DNA of 64,000 nt, taken from assembly GCA_937146645.1 (NCBI GenBank), contig CAKZRQ010000057.1:124001-188000 (forward strand), in the 5' to 3' direction. Of this stretch, positions 52,726 through 61,666 are shown piece by piece (positions within the stretch are counted from its first letter, which is position 1; every line of letters begins with the position of its first letter). Position numbers and translations under genes: made by a program. Source of the stretch: an uncultured Cyclobacteriaceae bacterium (GTDB lineage: Bacteria; Bacteroidota; Bacteroidia; Cytophagales; Cyclobacteriaceae). The notes beneath the pieces were generated by a model, which saw nothing but the letters and a program-made list of their open reading frames with translations, did no database searches and had not been told where the DNA came from.

Positions 52726-55512
52726 TTATACAGCCGCTGCGCTAAGCTTCTTCATAGAAGGAGAGAACTTAGTTAATTGGATACCATCCACAGCTGCTTC
52801 ATATTCTTCCATGGTAGGAGTTCGTCCCAAAATAGTGGAAAGAACTACTACTGGAGTAGAGGAAAGAAGGGATTCTCCCTTTTTCTCGTTTGAGTCTTTC
52901 ACTACTCTACCCTGGAATAGTCTCGTGGAGGTTGCCATTACTGTATCCCCTGGCTCAGCCTTTTCCTGATTACCCATGCAAAGGTTACAGCCCGGTCGCT
53001 CAAGGTAAAGCATGTTCTCATACTTAGTTCTTGCCAAGGCTTTAGGGTTGTCATCGTTGAACTCAAAGCCTGAGTATTTTCTAAGCACTTCCCAATCTCC
53101 TTCTTCTTTTAGCTCATCCACAATGTTATACGTAGGAGGGGCCACCACCAAAGGAGCTTTGAAGTCCACTTCCCCGTGGATTGCTTCAACATTTTTCAGC
53201 ATTTGAGCGAGAATCTTCATATCACCTTTATGAACCATGCAAGATCCTACAAAACCAAGATCCACTTTCTTTTCTCCTCCATAATAAGAGAGAGGTCGGA
53301 TAGTATCGTGCGTATATCTCTTTGATATATCATCATTATTCACATCTGGATCGGCGATCATTGGCTCAGCAATCTGATCAAGATCAACCACCACCTCAGC
53401 GTAATATTTTGCATTTTCATCAGGTCTCAAAGCTGGCTTTTTCCCGGATCTGATTTCATCGATGCGCTGGTTAGCTTTGTCGATCAGACCCTGAAGAACC
53501 TGCTTTTCATTATCCATGCCCTTCTCGATCATGATCTGGATTCTGCCTTTGGCAATTTCCAACGATTCGATTAAGGTCTCGTCTTCCGAGATATTGATGG
53601 ATGCCTTGGCCTTCATTTCTGCCGTCCAGTCGGTGAAGGTAAATGCCTGGTCAGCCGTCAGCGTACCAATATGCACCTCGATTACTCTTCCTTGGAAGAC
53701 ATTTTCACCACCAAACTGCTTGAGCATTTGCTGCTGCGTAGCATGAACCACGTCCCTGAAGTCCATGAAGCTCCTCATTTTACCCTTGAAGGTCACCTTC
53801 ACAGATTCTGGGATTGGCATCGATGCTTCACCTGTGGCTAGCGCCAAAGCTACGGTTCCCGAATCAGCGCCGAAAGCAACACCTTTTGACATTCTGGTGT
53901 GAGAGTCACCACCAATAATAATTGCCCAATCATCGATCGTGATATCATTCAGAACTTTGTGAATCACATCAGTCATTGCATGGTATTGACCCTTGGGATC
54001 ACGACCTGTAATCAGACCAAAGTCATTCATGAATTTCATCAGCTTTGGAATGTTCTCCTGTGCTTTGGTATCCCAAACTGAAGCTGTGTGGCAACCAGAT
54101 TGGTAAGCTCCATCCACGATTGGAGAGATGACTGTAGCAGCCATGGATTCCAATTCCTGAGCCGTCATAAGACCTGTGGTGTCCTGGGAACCTACAATGT
54201 TTACCTCCACTCTTGCATTTGATCCTGCATGAAGAGTTTTACCAGGAGTATTTCCAACGGCATTTTTATTGAATATCTTCTCAACGGCTGTTAGACCCTG
54301 GCCCTCATGCGAAATTTCTTTAGAAGGAGCGAAGACCACAGGAGCTTCAATTCCTAGAGTTTTAGCAGCGAATGTCTGAAGCTTCTTTCCGAATACCACA
54401 GCATAGGATCCGCCAGCTTTAATAAATTCAACCTTCTGCGGAGTCAGTGCTGCAGAAATATCCATCAGCTCTTCATCGCCCTTATATAGCTTCTTCTCTT
54501 TCGTATTGATGGTGAGTACAGTCCCAGTTTCAACTGAATACTTTTGCTCAAGAACAGGTTCTCCATCAGCATCCACAACGGTGTTGCCGTTTTCGTCCTT
54601 TTTCTTCACCCAGTTTTTCAAGTCGATTCCAATTCCTCCGGTAACCCCAACAGTAGTCAGGAAGATCGGTGCGATTCCATTGGTACCGGCGATGATAGGA
54701 GCAATGTTGATAAATGGAACATAAGGGCTGGCTTGAATTCCTGTCCAAAGTGCCACATTGTTTACACCGGACATTCTGGAAGAACCAACACCCATGGTAC
54801 CTTTTTCAGCAATAAGCATCACGCGTTTATCAGGATGCTGAGCTTTTAAAGCCTTAAGTTCTTCCTGCATTTCTTTGTTATGCTCGAAGATACATTGACC
54901 GTGAAGCTCCCTATCGGATCTCGAGTGCGCATCCGCTCCTGGAGAAAGTAAATCAGTGGAGATATCTCCTGTTCCAGCGATGAAAGTTACTATTTCAATC
55001 TCCTCTTCCACATCAGGAAGCTTAGTAAAGAACTCGGCATCAGCATAGCTCTCTAAAATATCTTTGGCGATGGCACTACCATTTTGGTATGCCTCAGCTA
55101 ATCGCTCTGTGTCAGCATCATAAAGGAAAACTTGTGTCTTCAGAACTTTGGCCGCTTGGCTAGCAATAACCTCGTCATTCCCTAAAGCCAAATCCAATAA
55201 CACTTTAATGGATGGCCCACCCTTCATATGCGAAAGAAGTTCGAAAGCAAAATCCGTTTTGATCTCCTCCAGCTGGACTTGTCCAAGAATAATTTCTTTT
55301 AAAAATTCAGCCTTTACACCTGCAGCTGGAGTAGTTCCCGGAAGTACATTATAAATCAGAAAATTGAGTGAGTCTTCTCGATACTGGTTATCACTATCTG
55401 TGATCTGTGTGATAATCTCGCTGAGTAAATCCGCATCATCGATCGGCTTTGGGTGAAGACCCTGACCTTTTCTCTCTTCTATTTCCTGTAGGTATTCCTG
55501 GTATCTGCTCAT
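52726..55512 (-). CDS. acnB: Aconitate hydratase B / 2-methylisocitrate dehydratase
   Basis: The 928-residue product matches AcnB, the bifunctional aconitase of the TCA cycle and methylcitrate pathway. The N-terminal HEAT-like domain (residues 1-160) is typical of AcnB and absent from AcnA. Domain 4-like order is seen, with VEEEIEIVTFIAGTGDISTDLLSPGADAHSRSDRELHG, then VERNE... -type swivel segments, KFMNDFGLITGRDPKGQ, and DDWAIIIGGDSHTRMSKGVAFGADSG. The [4Fe-4S] cysteines are in VGSCMVHKGDMK and RPGCNLCMGNQEKAEPGD. The length fits the family (about 860-930). It is followed by a strong terminator. Confidence 0.96.
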   Translation of the reverse strand: MSRYQEYLQEIEERKGQGLHPKPIDDADLLSEIITQITDSDNQYREDSLNFLIYNVLPGTTPAAGVKAEFLKEIILGQVQLEEIKTDFAFELLSHMKGGPSIKVLLDLALGNDEVIASQAAKVLKTQVFLYDADTERLAEAYQNGSAIAKDILESYADAEFFTKLPDVEEEIEIVTFIAGTGDISTDLLSPGADAHSRSDRELHGQCIFEHNKEMQEELKALKAQHPDKRVMLIAEKGTMGVGSSRMSGVNNVALWTGIQASPYVPFINIAPIIAGTNGIAPIFLTTVGVTGGIGIDLKNWVKKKDENGNTVVDADGEPVLEQKYSVETGTVLTINTKEKKLYKGDEELMDISAALTPQKVEFIKAGGSYAVVFGKKLQTFAAKTLGIEAPVVFAPSKEISHEGQGLTAVEKIFNKNAVGNTPGKTLHAGSNARVEVNIVGSQDTTGLMTAQELESMAATVISPIVDGAYQSGCHTASVWDTKAQENIPKLMKFMNDFGLITGRDPKGQYHAMTDVIHKVLNDITIDDWAIIIGGDSHTRMSKGVAFGADSGTVALALATGEASMPIPESVKVTFKGKMRSFMDFRDVVHATQQQMLKQFGGENVFQGRVIEVHIGTLTADQAFTFTDWTAEMKAKASINISEDETLIESLEIAKGRIQIMIEKGMDNEKQVLQGLIDKANQRIDEIRSGKKPALRPDENAKYYAEVVVDLDQIAEPMIADPDVNNDDISKRYTHDTIRPLSYYGGEKKVDLGFVGSCMVHKGDMKILAQMLKNVEAIHGEVDFKAPLVVAPPTYNIVDELKEEGDWEVLRKYSGFEFNDDNPKALARTKYENMLYLERPGCNLCMGNQEKAEPGDTVMATSTRLFQGRVVKDSNEKKGESLLSSTPVVVLSTILGRTPTMEEYEAAVDGIQLTKFSPSMKKLSAAAV

Positions 55513-55676
55513 AAATGATATTTTAATTTTCCAGTGTTTCCTATAAACACTTTTATGATTATTTGCTTCAAAAACAACCTCAGAGCCAAACTAGTTCACG
55601 GTTTTTGAGCCTTCAGAAAGGCCTACTCTTTGGGACTGCAAAGATACTTATCTTTTTGAAAAAGAGCTAGAGCAGT

Positions 55677-56495
55677 TCAAAGTCCTGACTGTAATTCTAA
55701 GATGTCTACACGATAAATCTCGTCTGGAAATTCCCGATAGGGATCGTACATCGCTTTCCCTATGTCATACATTTCAAGAGCTGTATTTAGAAAATCCTTT
55801 GCTTTTGCTTTATTTCCAGCCAGGAGATGGGCCTTGGCCGAATAGAAATAGGCTTCACTGATTTCATCATAGGCGTTTTGAGTTTCCAAAGCCGCCAAAG
55901 CTTTTTCAGGCTGGTTCATCTCAAGATACAAGACCCCAAGATGTAAATAATCGTAGACCCCCTGGTAATACTCCGGATCATTCATGCACCTTTCGATGAT
56001 CTGAAGTGCCTTTTTGGAATCTCCAAGGCCCTTGTAACATAGCCCTTTCAGGATGTTGAGGTGATATTTTCCATCGCCTGTGGTCCCTAAGTCATAGTCG
56101 ACTAATGTGTCAAGACTGTCAATGTCGGCGATGGCTTTTTCGTAATTATGGGCAAAAAACCAGTGATACCATCCCCTCCAACCGAGATGTCTCTCCGGTG
56201 AAATTTCAACAGCTTGATCAATTAGCTTTTTCCATTCCGGCAGCATCCCTCGCTTGGCATAGTTTACTGAAAGCTCAAAATAGGCCATGTCAAAAGTTGG
56301 GCATAGTTCTATGGCCTTCAATAGGCTCTTTTGGAACTTTAAATCACCGCTGTAATTGGTCATGGCTTTTTCGGTCTCCCTGCAGGCTTTAAAGCAATCG
56401 GAACCTTCTTCGTACAGGTAACAATTCACTTGGGCTATGAGGTTGGTAGAGCTCACCATCAGTAGAATCATGAGAAGTACTTTATGATTTCTCAT
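55677..56495 (-). CDS. Exported TPR-repeat protein
   Basis: The 272-residue product has a signal peptide (1-21, STNLIAQ). Helical TPR-type repeats cover most of the rest (FDMAYFELSVNYAKRGMLPEWKKLIDQAVEISPE, LKGLCYKGLGDSKKALQIIERCMND, LHLGVLYLEMNQPEKALAALETQNAYD, SEAYFYSAKAHLLAGNKAKAKDFLNTALEMYD). TPRs mediate protein contacts; no enzyme domain is seen. Its start overlaps the upstream TonB-like lipoprotein gene by four bases (ATGA-type), so they are translationally coupled. Confidence 0.82.
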   Translation of the reverse strand: MRNHKVLLMILLMVSSTNLIAQVNCYLYEEGSDCFKACRETEKAMTNYSGDLKFQKSLLKAIELCPTFDMAYFELSVNYAKRGMLPEWKKLIDQAVEISPERHLGWRGWYHWFFAHNYEKAIADIDSLDTLVDYDLGTTGDGKYHLNILKGLCYKGLGDSKKALQIIERCMNDPEYYQGVYDYLHLGVLYLEMNQPEKALAALETQNAYDEISEAYFYSAKAHLLAGNKAKAKDFLNTALEMYDIGKAMYDPYREFPDEIYRVDILELQSGL

Positions 56496-57025
56496 GGTAG
56501 AATGTCTGTTATTTTCCCGTCCTGAATTCTGAAAGTGAGATAGCGAGTGTAATCTAATTTGGTTCCACCTTCATCCAAAATATCCCAACCTTCCAGGGAT
56601 TTGGTGATACCAAAAATCTGAGAGCTCAGCTCTTCACTGAAGGTCTTGAGTTCATAATTCTCATCCATTTCTATCATCCTGAATCGTCCCGTTTTGCCTT
56701 CGCAATTCACGATAAATCGGATGGTGATAAACCCATTTTCGGGAGTAGAAGAAGGCTTGAAGCGTTCTTGAAATTCATTTGTGATGGTAGGCTTCTCCCC
56801 CTGAATGCTCAAATATTTATGATGAAAATGGGCATAGACAAAGTCTTCATGACAGACTTCAAAAGATAGGGTATCGATTGAAGGATCAAATTCGATAAGA
56901 CCAATGTGTTTCGGGAGGGTGTCGTTGATGACCGGCTTTTCTACTGGTGGTTCTGCCTTTTGCTCCTTCGAACCACAGGCAATAAGGAGATAGAAGGCAA
57001 AGAGAAATAAGGTGTTTTTCTTCAA
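56492..57025 (-). CDS. Lipoprotein with TonB C-terminal-like domain
   Basis: The 177-residue product has a lipoprotein leader (FAFYLLIACGSKEQK). The C-terminal half shows FQERFKPSSTPENGFITIRFIVNCEGKTGRFRMIEMDENYELKTF, which resembles the TonB-like C-terminal fold (strand-turn GxITVRFxVxxxG). There is no N-terminal TM or proline-rich part, so it is not a complete TonB. It overlaps the TPR protein gene, suggesting joint function of unknown nature. Confidence 0.65.
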   Translation of the reverse strand: MKKNTLFLFAFYLLIACGSKEQKAEPPVEKPVINDTLPKHIGLIEFDPSIDTLSFEVCHEDFVYAHFHHKYLSIQGEKPTITNEFQERFKPSSTPENGFITIRFIVNCEGKTGRFRMIEMDENYELKTFSEELSSQIFGITKSLEGWDILDEGGTKLDYTRYLTFRIQDGKITDILP

Positions 57026-57061
57026 TTCTTGAAGCGTTTTGAGGTGGTAATTGATCAGTTT

Positions 57062-57346
57062 TCAGTTGAGATTTCTCTTCTCCAATTCCTTTTTGAGAGC
57101 GGCCTGCTGTTTCGGTTTTTTGAGGAATAAGTAAATCAAGAAAAGTGGGACAATCATAAAGAAACCCAGCGAATCAGCAAGGATACCGAAGATGATTATC
57201 CCGATCAGGAAACCTATAAAGAAAGCATCAAAAATGGGTGAAGGCTTATTATTCTTTGCATAGTCCAGGAGCTCCTCGTCGCTCAGTTTAGAGAGTTCAT
57301 CTACATTCATACCCTTCGATTTTTTCAGATCAACATTAAGTGGCAA
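57062..57346 (-). CDS. Small membrane protein of unknown function
   Basis: I do not recognise the family. The 94-residue product has an acidic/basic N-terminal helix (LKKSKGMNVDELSKLSDEELLDYAKNNKPS), two hydrophobic segments (FDAFFIGFLIGIIIFGILA and FFMIVPLFLIYLFL) and a basic C-terminus (KKPKQQAALKKELEKRNLN). Start codon choice is uncertain, since MNVDEL is a second possible start. It stands 36 bases from the lipoprotein gene on the same strand. Confidence 0.65.
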   Translation of the reverse strand: MPLNVDLKKSKGMNVDELSKLSDEELLDYAKNNKPSPIFDAFFIGFLIGIIIFGILADSLGFFMIVPLFLIYLFLKKPKQQAALKKELEKRNLN

Positions 57347-57447
57347 GCTGAGTAACCAATTTAGTCAAAATTCTAACTGTTCGGCTAGGAATCCAGATGT
57401 ACGTCAAAATCATTTTTTGATACGAGAATAAAAAACTGAATTTATTT

Positions 57448-57502
57448 GGAACAATCGTTCTGGTATTTCTATTATTATATTCGGAACGATCGTTCTGGTA
57501 TT
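57448..57502. promoter_or_regulatory. Two near-identical TetR-type operators upstream of the SDR gene
   Basis: GGAACAATCGTTCTGGTATT at 57448-57467 and GGAACGATCGTTCTGGTATT at 57483-57502 differ at one base. They contain the 12-base palindrome core GAACGATCGTTC (perfect in the second copy, 57484-57495; one mismatch in the first, 57449-57460) and are 35 bases apart. A TetR family gene lies downstream of the SDR gene, so these are the likely binding sites of that repressor. Confidence 0.75.
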
Positions 57503-57526
57503 ACATCAAAATAAAATTCTAAAGAA

Positions 57527-58282
57527 ATGAGTAAGCTAAATGGAAAAGTTGCCGTGGTTACAGGAGGTAATAGCGGTATAGGTTATGCTTCAGCTGCAGA
57601 GCTGAAAAGTCAAGGTGCATCAGTGGTGATCACTGGTAGAAATTCAGAGAAGGTGCAAGCGGCCGCCGAGGAGCTGGGCGTTACAGGTATCGTGGCAGAT
57701 GTGAGTGACCTGTCTGCTATTGACTCTCTCGTAGAGCAAATAAAAGGAGAATTTGGTACGGTAGATATACTTTTTGTTAACGCTGGAATATTCCAACCAG
57801 CACCTGTAAGTCAAATCTCAGAAGAAATGTTTGACCATCAAATGGGTATAAATTTCAAAGGGGCTGTTTTTACCATTGAGAAATTCTTGTCTATCCTAAA
57901 GGACGGAGCCTCTATCATCAACTTATCTTCGGTGAATGCCTACACCGGAATGCCGAACACCGCCGTGTATGCCGCATCCAAAGCCGCATTAAATTCTTAT
58001 ACGAGAACAGCTGCGACTGAATTGGCGCCAAGAAAAATCAGAGTGAATGCCGTGAATCCAGGACCGGTTTATACCCCGATTTTCGGAAAAACGGGAATGT
58101 CTGAAGAGCAGATGAATGGCTTTGCGGAAGCTATGCAAAATCGAATTCCACTTAAGAGATTCGGACAGCCAGAAGATATTAGTAAGCTGGTTGCTTTTCT
58201 TGCATCCGATGATGCTTCTTTCATCACAGGAGCTGAATACAATATCGATGGAGGAATTAACGTAAATCCTTTAGTGGCTTAA
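57527..58282 (+). CDS. SDR family oxidoreductase, putatively TetR-controlled
   Basis: A 251-residue classical short-chain dehydrogenase. The cofactor loop is VVTGGNSGIGYASAAELKSQGASVVITGRN, with the NAG motif in LFVNAGIFQ, catalytic Ser in INLSSVNAYTG and Tyr/Lys in YAASKAALNS. The C-terminus ends FLASDDASFITGAEYNIDGGIN. Two repressor-type palindromes lie upstream and a TetR gene 79 bases downstream, a layout typical of inducible detoxification reductases. The substrate is unknown. Confidence 0.92.
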   Translation: MSKLNGKVAVVTGGNSGIGYASAAELKSQGASVVITGRNSEKVQAAAEELGVTGIVADVSDLSAIDSLVEQIKGEFGTVDILFVNAGIFQPAPVSQISEEMFDHQMGINFKGAVFTIEKFLSILKDGASIINLSSVNAYTGMPNTAVYAASKAALNSYTRTAATELAPRKIRVNAVNPGPVYTPIFGKTGMSEEQMNGFAEAMQNRIPLKRFGQPEDISKLVAFLASDDASFITGAEYNIDGGINVNPLVA

Positions 58283-58327
58283 AAAATTTGGGTGGTATTG
58301 GAATGATGATTCCAGTAAGATAAATTT

Positions 58328-58351
58328 GTGGGAGCGGGAAACCGCTTCCAC
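58328..58351 (+). promoter_or_regulatory. Perfect hairpin with a GAAA loop just before tetR
   Basis: GTGGGAGCGG, a GAAA tetraloop and CCGCTTCCAC form a 10-base-pair stem (one G-U pair), ending 10 bases before the tetR ATG. There is no U-run, so it is not a normal terminator. It could stabilise or process the message or limit tetR translation. Confidence 0.5.
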
Positions 58352-58361
58352 AATTAAAAAT

Positions 58362-58943
58362 ATGCCTAGAGTTAAACTATTTGATGAGCAAGAAGTGCTT
58401 GAGAAAGCCATGAATCTGTTTTGGAAGCAGGGCTATTCTGCCACGTCCATCCAGGATTTGGTGAATCATTTAGGAATTAATCGGGCAAGTATTTATGATA
58501 CTTTTGGCGATAAGGAAGAACTTTTTCTTCAAGCCTTTCAAAACTATCGAAGAATAAACAAGGACGGCATTTCTCGATTCCTGGAGCGAGAATCAGATGT
58601 GAAATCTGGCCTCCAGAAACTTTTTAAAGCCGCAATTGAAGAAGCGATAAGTGATCAGGATCGCAAAGGTTGCTTTGTGGTGAACACTACAACGGAGCTT
58701 ATTCCTGGAGATGGTCAGATTGCCAAAATGATAGAAGAAAATCAAAAGGCATTCGAATCAGTTTTCTTAGACTATTTGGAAGAAGGAGATAAGGCAGGGC
58801 AGTTTTCCTCAGGCAAAGACCTGAGAGCCATTGCCACTTTACTATTCACCCTTTACAATGGCATCAAAGTGGTTTCCAAGGTGTCGAATGATCAAGAAGC
58901 CTTAATGAAATCCGTGGATCAGGTTTTGACCTTGCTGGATTAA
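58362..58943 (+). CDS. TetR/AcrR family transcriptional repressor
   Basis: The 193-residue product has the TetR helix-turn-helix at the N-terminus (LFDEQEVLEKAMNLFWKQGYSATSIQDLVNHLGINRASIYDTFGDKEELFLQAF), then a helical ligand-binding domain with an early KGCFVVNTTTEL segment typical of the NemR/AcuR-like subgroup. That domain may sense electrophiles through its Cys. I start at ATG 58362; the upstream codons in frame read WERETASTIKN and belong to the hairpin region. It probably represses the SDR gene through the palindromes at 57448-57502. Confidence 0.92.
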   Translation: MPRVKLFDEQEVLEKAMNLFWKQGYSATSIQDLVNHLGINRASIYDTFGDKEELFLQAFQNYRRINKDGISRFLERESDVKSGLQKLFKAAIEEAISDQDRKGCFVVNTTTELIPGDGQIAKMIEENQKAFESVFLDYLEEGDKAGQFSSGKDLRAIATLLFTLYNGIKVVSKVSNDQEALMKSVDQVLTLLD

Positions 58944-59075
58944 GTGGGCTGATTCTGTTTTTACCCCCATTTTCCCGCAAGAACAGTTTTTGACTCACCC
59001 GTCCTATTTTATTTTTCAAAGGAAGAAAACTTTCTTTTTTTAACTAGGCTTATTACATCAAGTCTAACCTTTCAA

Positions 59076-60401
59076 TTGCTAATGGATTTCCAAACAAAAA
59101 CTCAAAGACCTCTATTTCTTAAGGCCATTTGCCTTGTGGCGGCCCTCATGCTTTACCAAATAGGTTTTGGTCAAGAGCCCTATGCTAAATTCGAATCATT
59201 CAAGTTTGAACTGGATGAAAGTTTTGAGTTGGAGAATACGGAGTTGAGTGAGAATGATATAAACCGAATTGCTCAGGCTCAGGAAGAAATGAAGGCTGAT
59301 TCATGGTCCTTGAAATATTGGAATGATTCCTACCCTTCATATCGATGGCATCAGATTCTGATTGAGGCGAGTAAAAATCACAAAGGCCACAAGAATGGAG
59401 GTAGGGTAGCTATCATGCATTTGGCTATTTATGATGCAATGGTTGAGGTATGGAAACATAAAAAAGCTTATCCCCAAAAAGCTGCCTCACAGCTAGATTC
59501 TAGAATTGAATTGCTTTCTCAGGAACCAGAGTATTCCACATTTATTTGCGAATGGAGTGCGGCGGCAGGTGCTGCTCAGCTAGTCATCTCTCATTACTTC
59601 CCTGAGCAAAGTGATTTTATCGATAGCCGATTGGAAGAATTCAAATTAGCTCGATTAGCCACCGGAATCCAAACTCCTTCAGATATCGAAAAGGGTCTGG
59701 AGATAGGAAGAAAAATCGCTGAGAAATATATCCAATATGCTAAAGATGACAGAACCGATATCCAATGGACAGGTACTGTTCCTGAAGCAGATAGTCTGTG
59801 GTCTGGTAACCCTGGACCATGGGATCCCATGAAAAGACAGTGGAAGCCTCTCACCCTCTTGCAGGCTGATCAATTCCGACCAGCTCCACCACCCACCGAT
59901 TGGACGGCTGATATGGAGGAGCTAAGAAAATTCAACGCGGAAAATGATTACAGTGAGATAGCTTGGAAATGGAAGAGCGAACCGATTTGGGATCTTACGC
60001 TAGAGCGGAAAATCCTAGAATATGGTCTCAGTCCATTAGAATCAGCATATGCTGCTGCGGTTTTTCACACGGCTCGCTTTGATGGAATCATCGCGGCCTG
60101 GGATGGAAAATATAACTACTGGGGGATAAGACCTTTTCAGTACGACCCTGATTTCAAGCCTATTTTAATCGATACGCCAAACTTCCCTGGTTATCCCGCA
60201 GGACACACTACTGTAGCAGGATCGCTTTCAAGGGTGCTTGCTTTCCTTTTTCCCAAGGATGAGCAGCTATTTTATGAAATGGCAAGTGAATGCTCTGAGT
60301 CACGATTCGAAGGGGGGGTACATTTCCGAACCGATAATGAAGTTGGTTTAGAAGTTGGCTATCAGGTAGGTCAGCAGGTAATCGATACTTTTAACCAATA
60401 A
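59076..60401 (+). CDS. PAP2 superfamily protein with vanadium haloperoxidase signature
   Basis: The 441-residue product has a hydrophobic leader (AICLVAALMLYQIGFGQ). The three phosphatase/haloperoxidase motifs are complete: Lys345 with Arg352-Pro353 (KYNYWGIRP), PAGH at 374-377 and Ser409-Arg410 with His416 (SRFEGGVHF). These ligate vanadate in haloperoxidases or phosphate in acid phosphatases. The family includes exported vanadium-dependent haloperoxidase-like proteins. Whether it uses halide or hydrolyses phosphate cannot be read from sequence. Start could also be the second ATG at 59082. Confidence 0.85.
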   Translation: MLMDFQTKTQRPLFLKAICLVAALMLYQIGFGQEPYAKFESFKFELDESFELENTELSENDINRIAQAQEEMKADSWSLKYWNDSYPSYRWHQILIEASKNHKGHKNGGRVAIMHLAIYDAMVEVWKHKKAYPQKAASQLDSRIELLSQEPEYSTFICEWSAAAGAAQLVISHYFPEQSDFIDSRLEEFKLARLATGIQTPSDIEKGLEIGRKIAEKYIQYAKDDRTDIQWTGTVPEADSLWSGNPGPWDPMKRQWKPLTLLQADQFRPAPPPTDWTADMEELRKFNAENDYSEIAWKWKSEPIWDLTLERKILEYGLSPLESAYAAAVFHTARFDGIIAAWDGKYNYWGIRPFQYDPDFKPILIDTPNFPGYPAGHTTVAGSLSRVLAFLFPKDEQLFYEMASECSESRFEGGVHFRTDNEVGLEVGYQVGQQVIDTFNQ

Positions 60402-60408
60402 AATTCAG

Positions 60409-60440
60409 AGGTGCCTTCAGCACCTAGCTTAAATTTTTTT
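60409..60440 (+). terminator. Weak terminator after the PAP2 gene
   Basis: AGGTGC, a five-base loop and GCACCT form a stem, and a run of seven U starts about eight bases later. The gap between stem and U-run weakens the call. It lies eight bases past the PAP2 stop, within the 45 bases between convergent genes. Confidence 0.4.
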
Positions 60441-60446
60441 CTTCGA

Positions 60447-61301
60447 TTATACCGTCAAGAAAACAAGAATAAAGATGATAAATCGGTAGAATATACTGGC
60501 TAAAAGCACTCCGGCGGAAACACCGATGCCAGCCAGAATCGCCCAAACCCATGATGTATTTATAAAGCGCCTCATCCCAAGGATGGAATAAAGGGTAGGG
60601 CCAATCGCCCCAAAACTCAAAAACAGGATTAGTGAAGCAGTATTGAGAAAAGCTGAGTCTTCAGGTAGATCGAATGAAGAGAGCAAATCTATAGTCCATC
60701 TGAACAAGACTAAACTAAAGATGAAAAGGGAAAAGAAATGCGTACTAAAAATTAGGCTGTCAAAGTAAAAGCGCCGATGCCTAAAAGTCATCAGATATAT
60801 CACCGAGGCGATAAGAGGGATGTTGAGAAACATTAGCGACTTAGAAATATTATCGCTCGCCTTTTGATAGGTCTCACTGAATCCTTCCACATCAGTGCTC
60901 ATCTCTTCTAATTTTTGAGATGCCCAATCTACCGTCCAGTCGCTATATACCTGATAGTACATCTGATCCACCAGCTCAAGCGAGTAATCCGTAACTGGAT
61001 TGACGATGAAGTAAATGACGTTAAGAAATAAGAAAAGGGAAATCGGAGACATGAACTTCCTCCTTTTCCCATCCAAGAATTCTACAGTCATCTTGCCGGG
61101 ATACCTAAATAGGTACCATAGGCTTTTAATGAACCGATTGTCAAAAATGAAGACATTATCCAGAAGCTCACCTGCCAACCTCGGAACAGAGCGATCGGAA
61201 TTATCCCTCACATGCTGACCACATTCATGGCAGTAAGGGCCTCGAACGATAGCTCCGCAATTATGACACTTGATTTCTGTGAAGTCTCGGTTTCTTTCCA
61301 T
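60447..61301 (-). CDS. DUF3667 membrane protein with zinc ribbon
   Basis: The 284-residue product starts with a zinc-ribbon pair (IKCHNCGAIVRGPYCHECGQHV, two CxxC), then the DUF3667 membrane region: PRLAGELLDNVFIFDNRFIKSLWYLFRYPGKMTVEFLDGKRRKFMSPISLFLFLNVIYFIV, followed by four or more further hydrophobic segments. DUF3667 proteins are common in Bacteroidota; function unknown. It converges on the PAP2 gene. Confidence 0.88.
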   Translation of the reverse strand: MERNRDFTEIKCHNCGAIVRGPYCHECGQHVRDNSDRSVPRLAGELLDNVFIFDNRFIKSLWYLFRYPGKMTVEFLDGKRRKFMSPISLFLFLNVIYFIVNPVTDYSLELVDQMYYQVYSDWTVDWASQKLEEMSTDVEGFSETYQKASDNISKSLMFLNIPLIASVIYLMTFRHRRFYFDSLIFSTHFFSLFIFSLVLFRWTIDLLSSFDLPEDSAFLNTASLILFLSFGAIGPTLYSILGMRRFINTSWVWAILAGIGVSAGVLLASIFYRFIIFILVFLTV

Positions 61302-61361
61302 TTGGCTGCGCCAAAGTAAAAAAAGTCAGTCTTAAACAGGGATGATTGTTTAAAAAGTCAC

Positions 61362-61556
61362 TCAGTCTGAGTCACTAACCTTAATCCTTTCATCTTGGTA
61401 TAAAAAACTTCCAATGCAGATCAGCGAAAAAAGCAAGAAGCTGATGGGAACCCAGATATGCCCTTCCCATAGCCATCGAACTTCGGTTTCATTTCCTCTA
61501 ATTGGGAGGCAAAGGACAATAAATAAGATGGCGAAGTACAAAAGATATTTTCTCAT
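61362..61556 (-). CDS. Small membrane protein of unknown function
   Basis: I do not recognise the family. The 64-residue product has two hydrophobic segments (YLLYFAILFIVLCLPI and HIWVPISFLLFSLICIGSFLY) separated by a short polar loop, and an acidic C-terminus. The start is the only reasonable ATG. It lies 60 bases upstream of the DUF3667 gene on the same strand and may be co-transcribed. Small size makes this a moderate call. Confidence 0.55.
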   Translation of the reverse strand: MRKYLLYFAILFIVLCLPIRGNETEVRWLWEGHIWVPISFLLFSLICIGSFLYQDERIKVSDSD

Positions 61557-61666
61557 GACGATACGGTTTTAATGAAATATTGATGTCCGCAATTTTTCAC
61601 ATGGAGATCGGTAAGCCAAGAAATAAGGGGTTGATAAAGGGTTGATTTTGATAGAAACGTGAGTTT

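Noticed and set aside
55609-55622. Small GCCTT/AAGGC stem after the TPR protein gene
   Set aside because: Five-base stem with no U-run on either strand.
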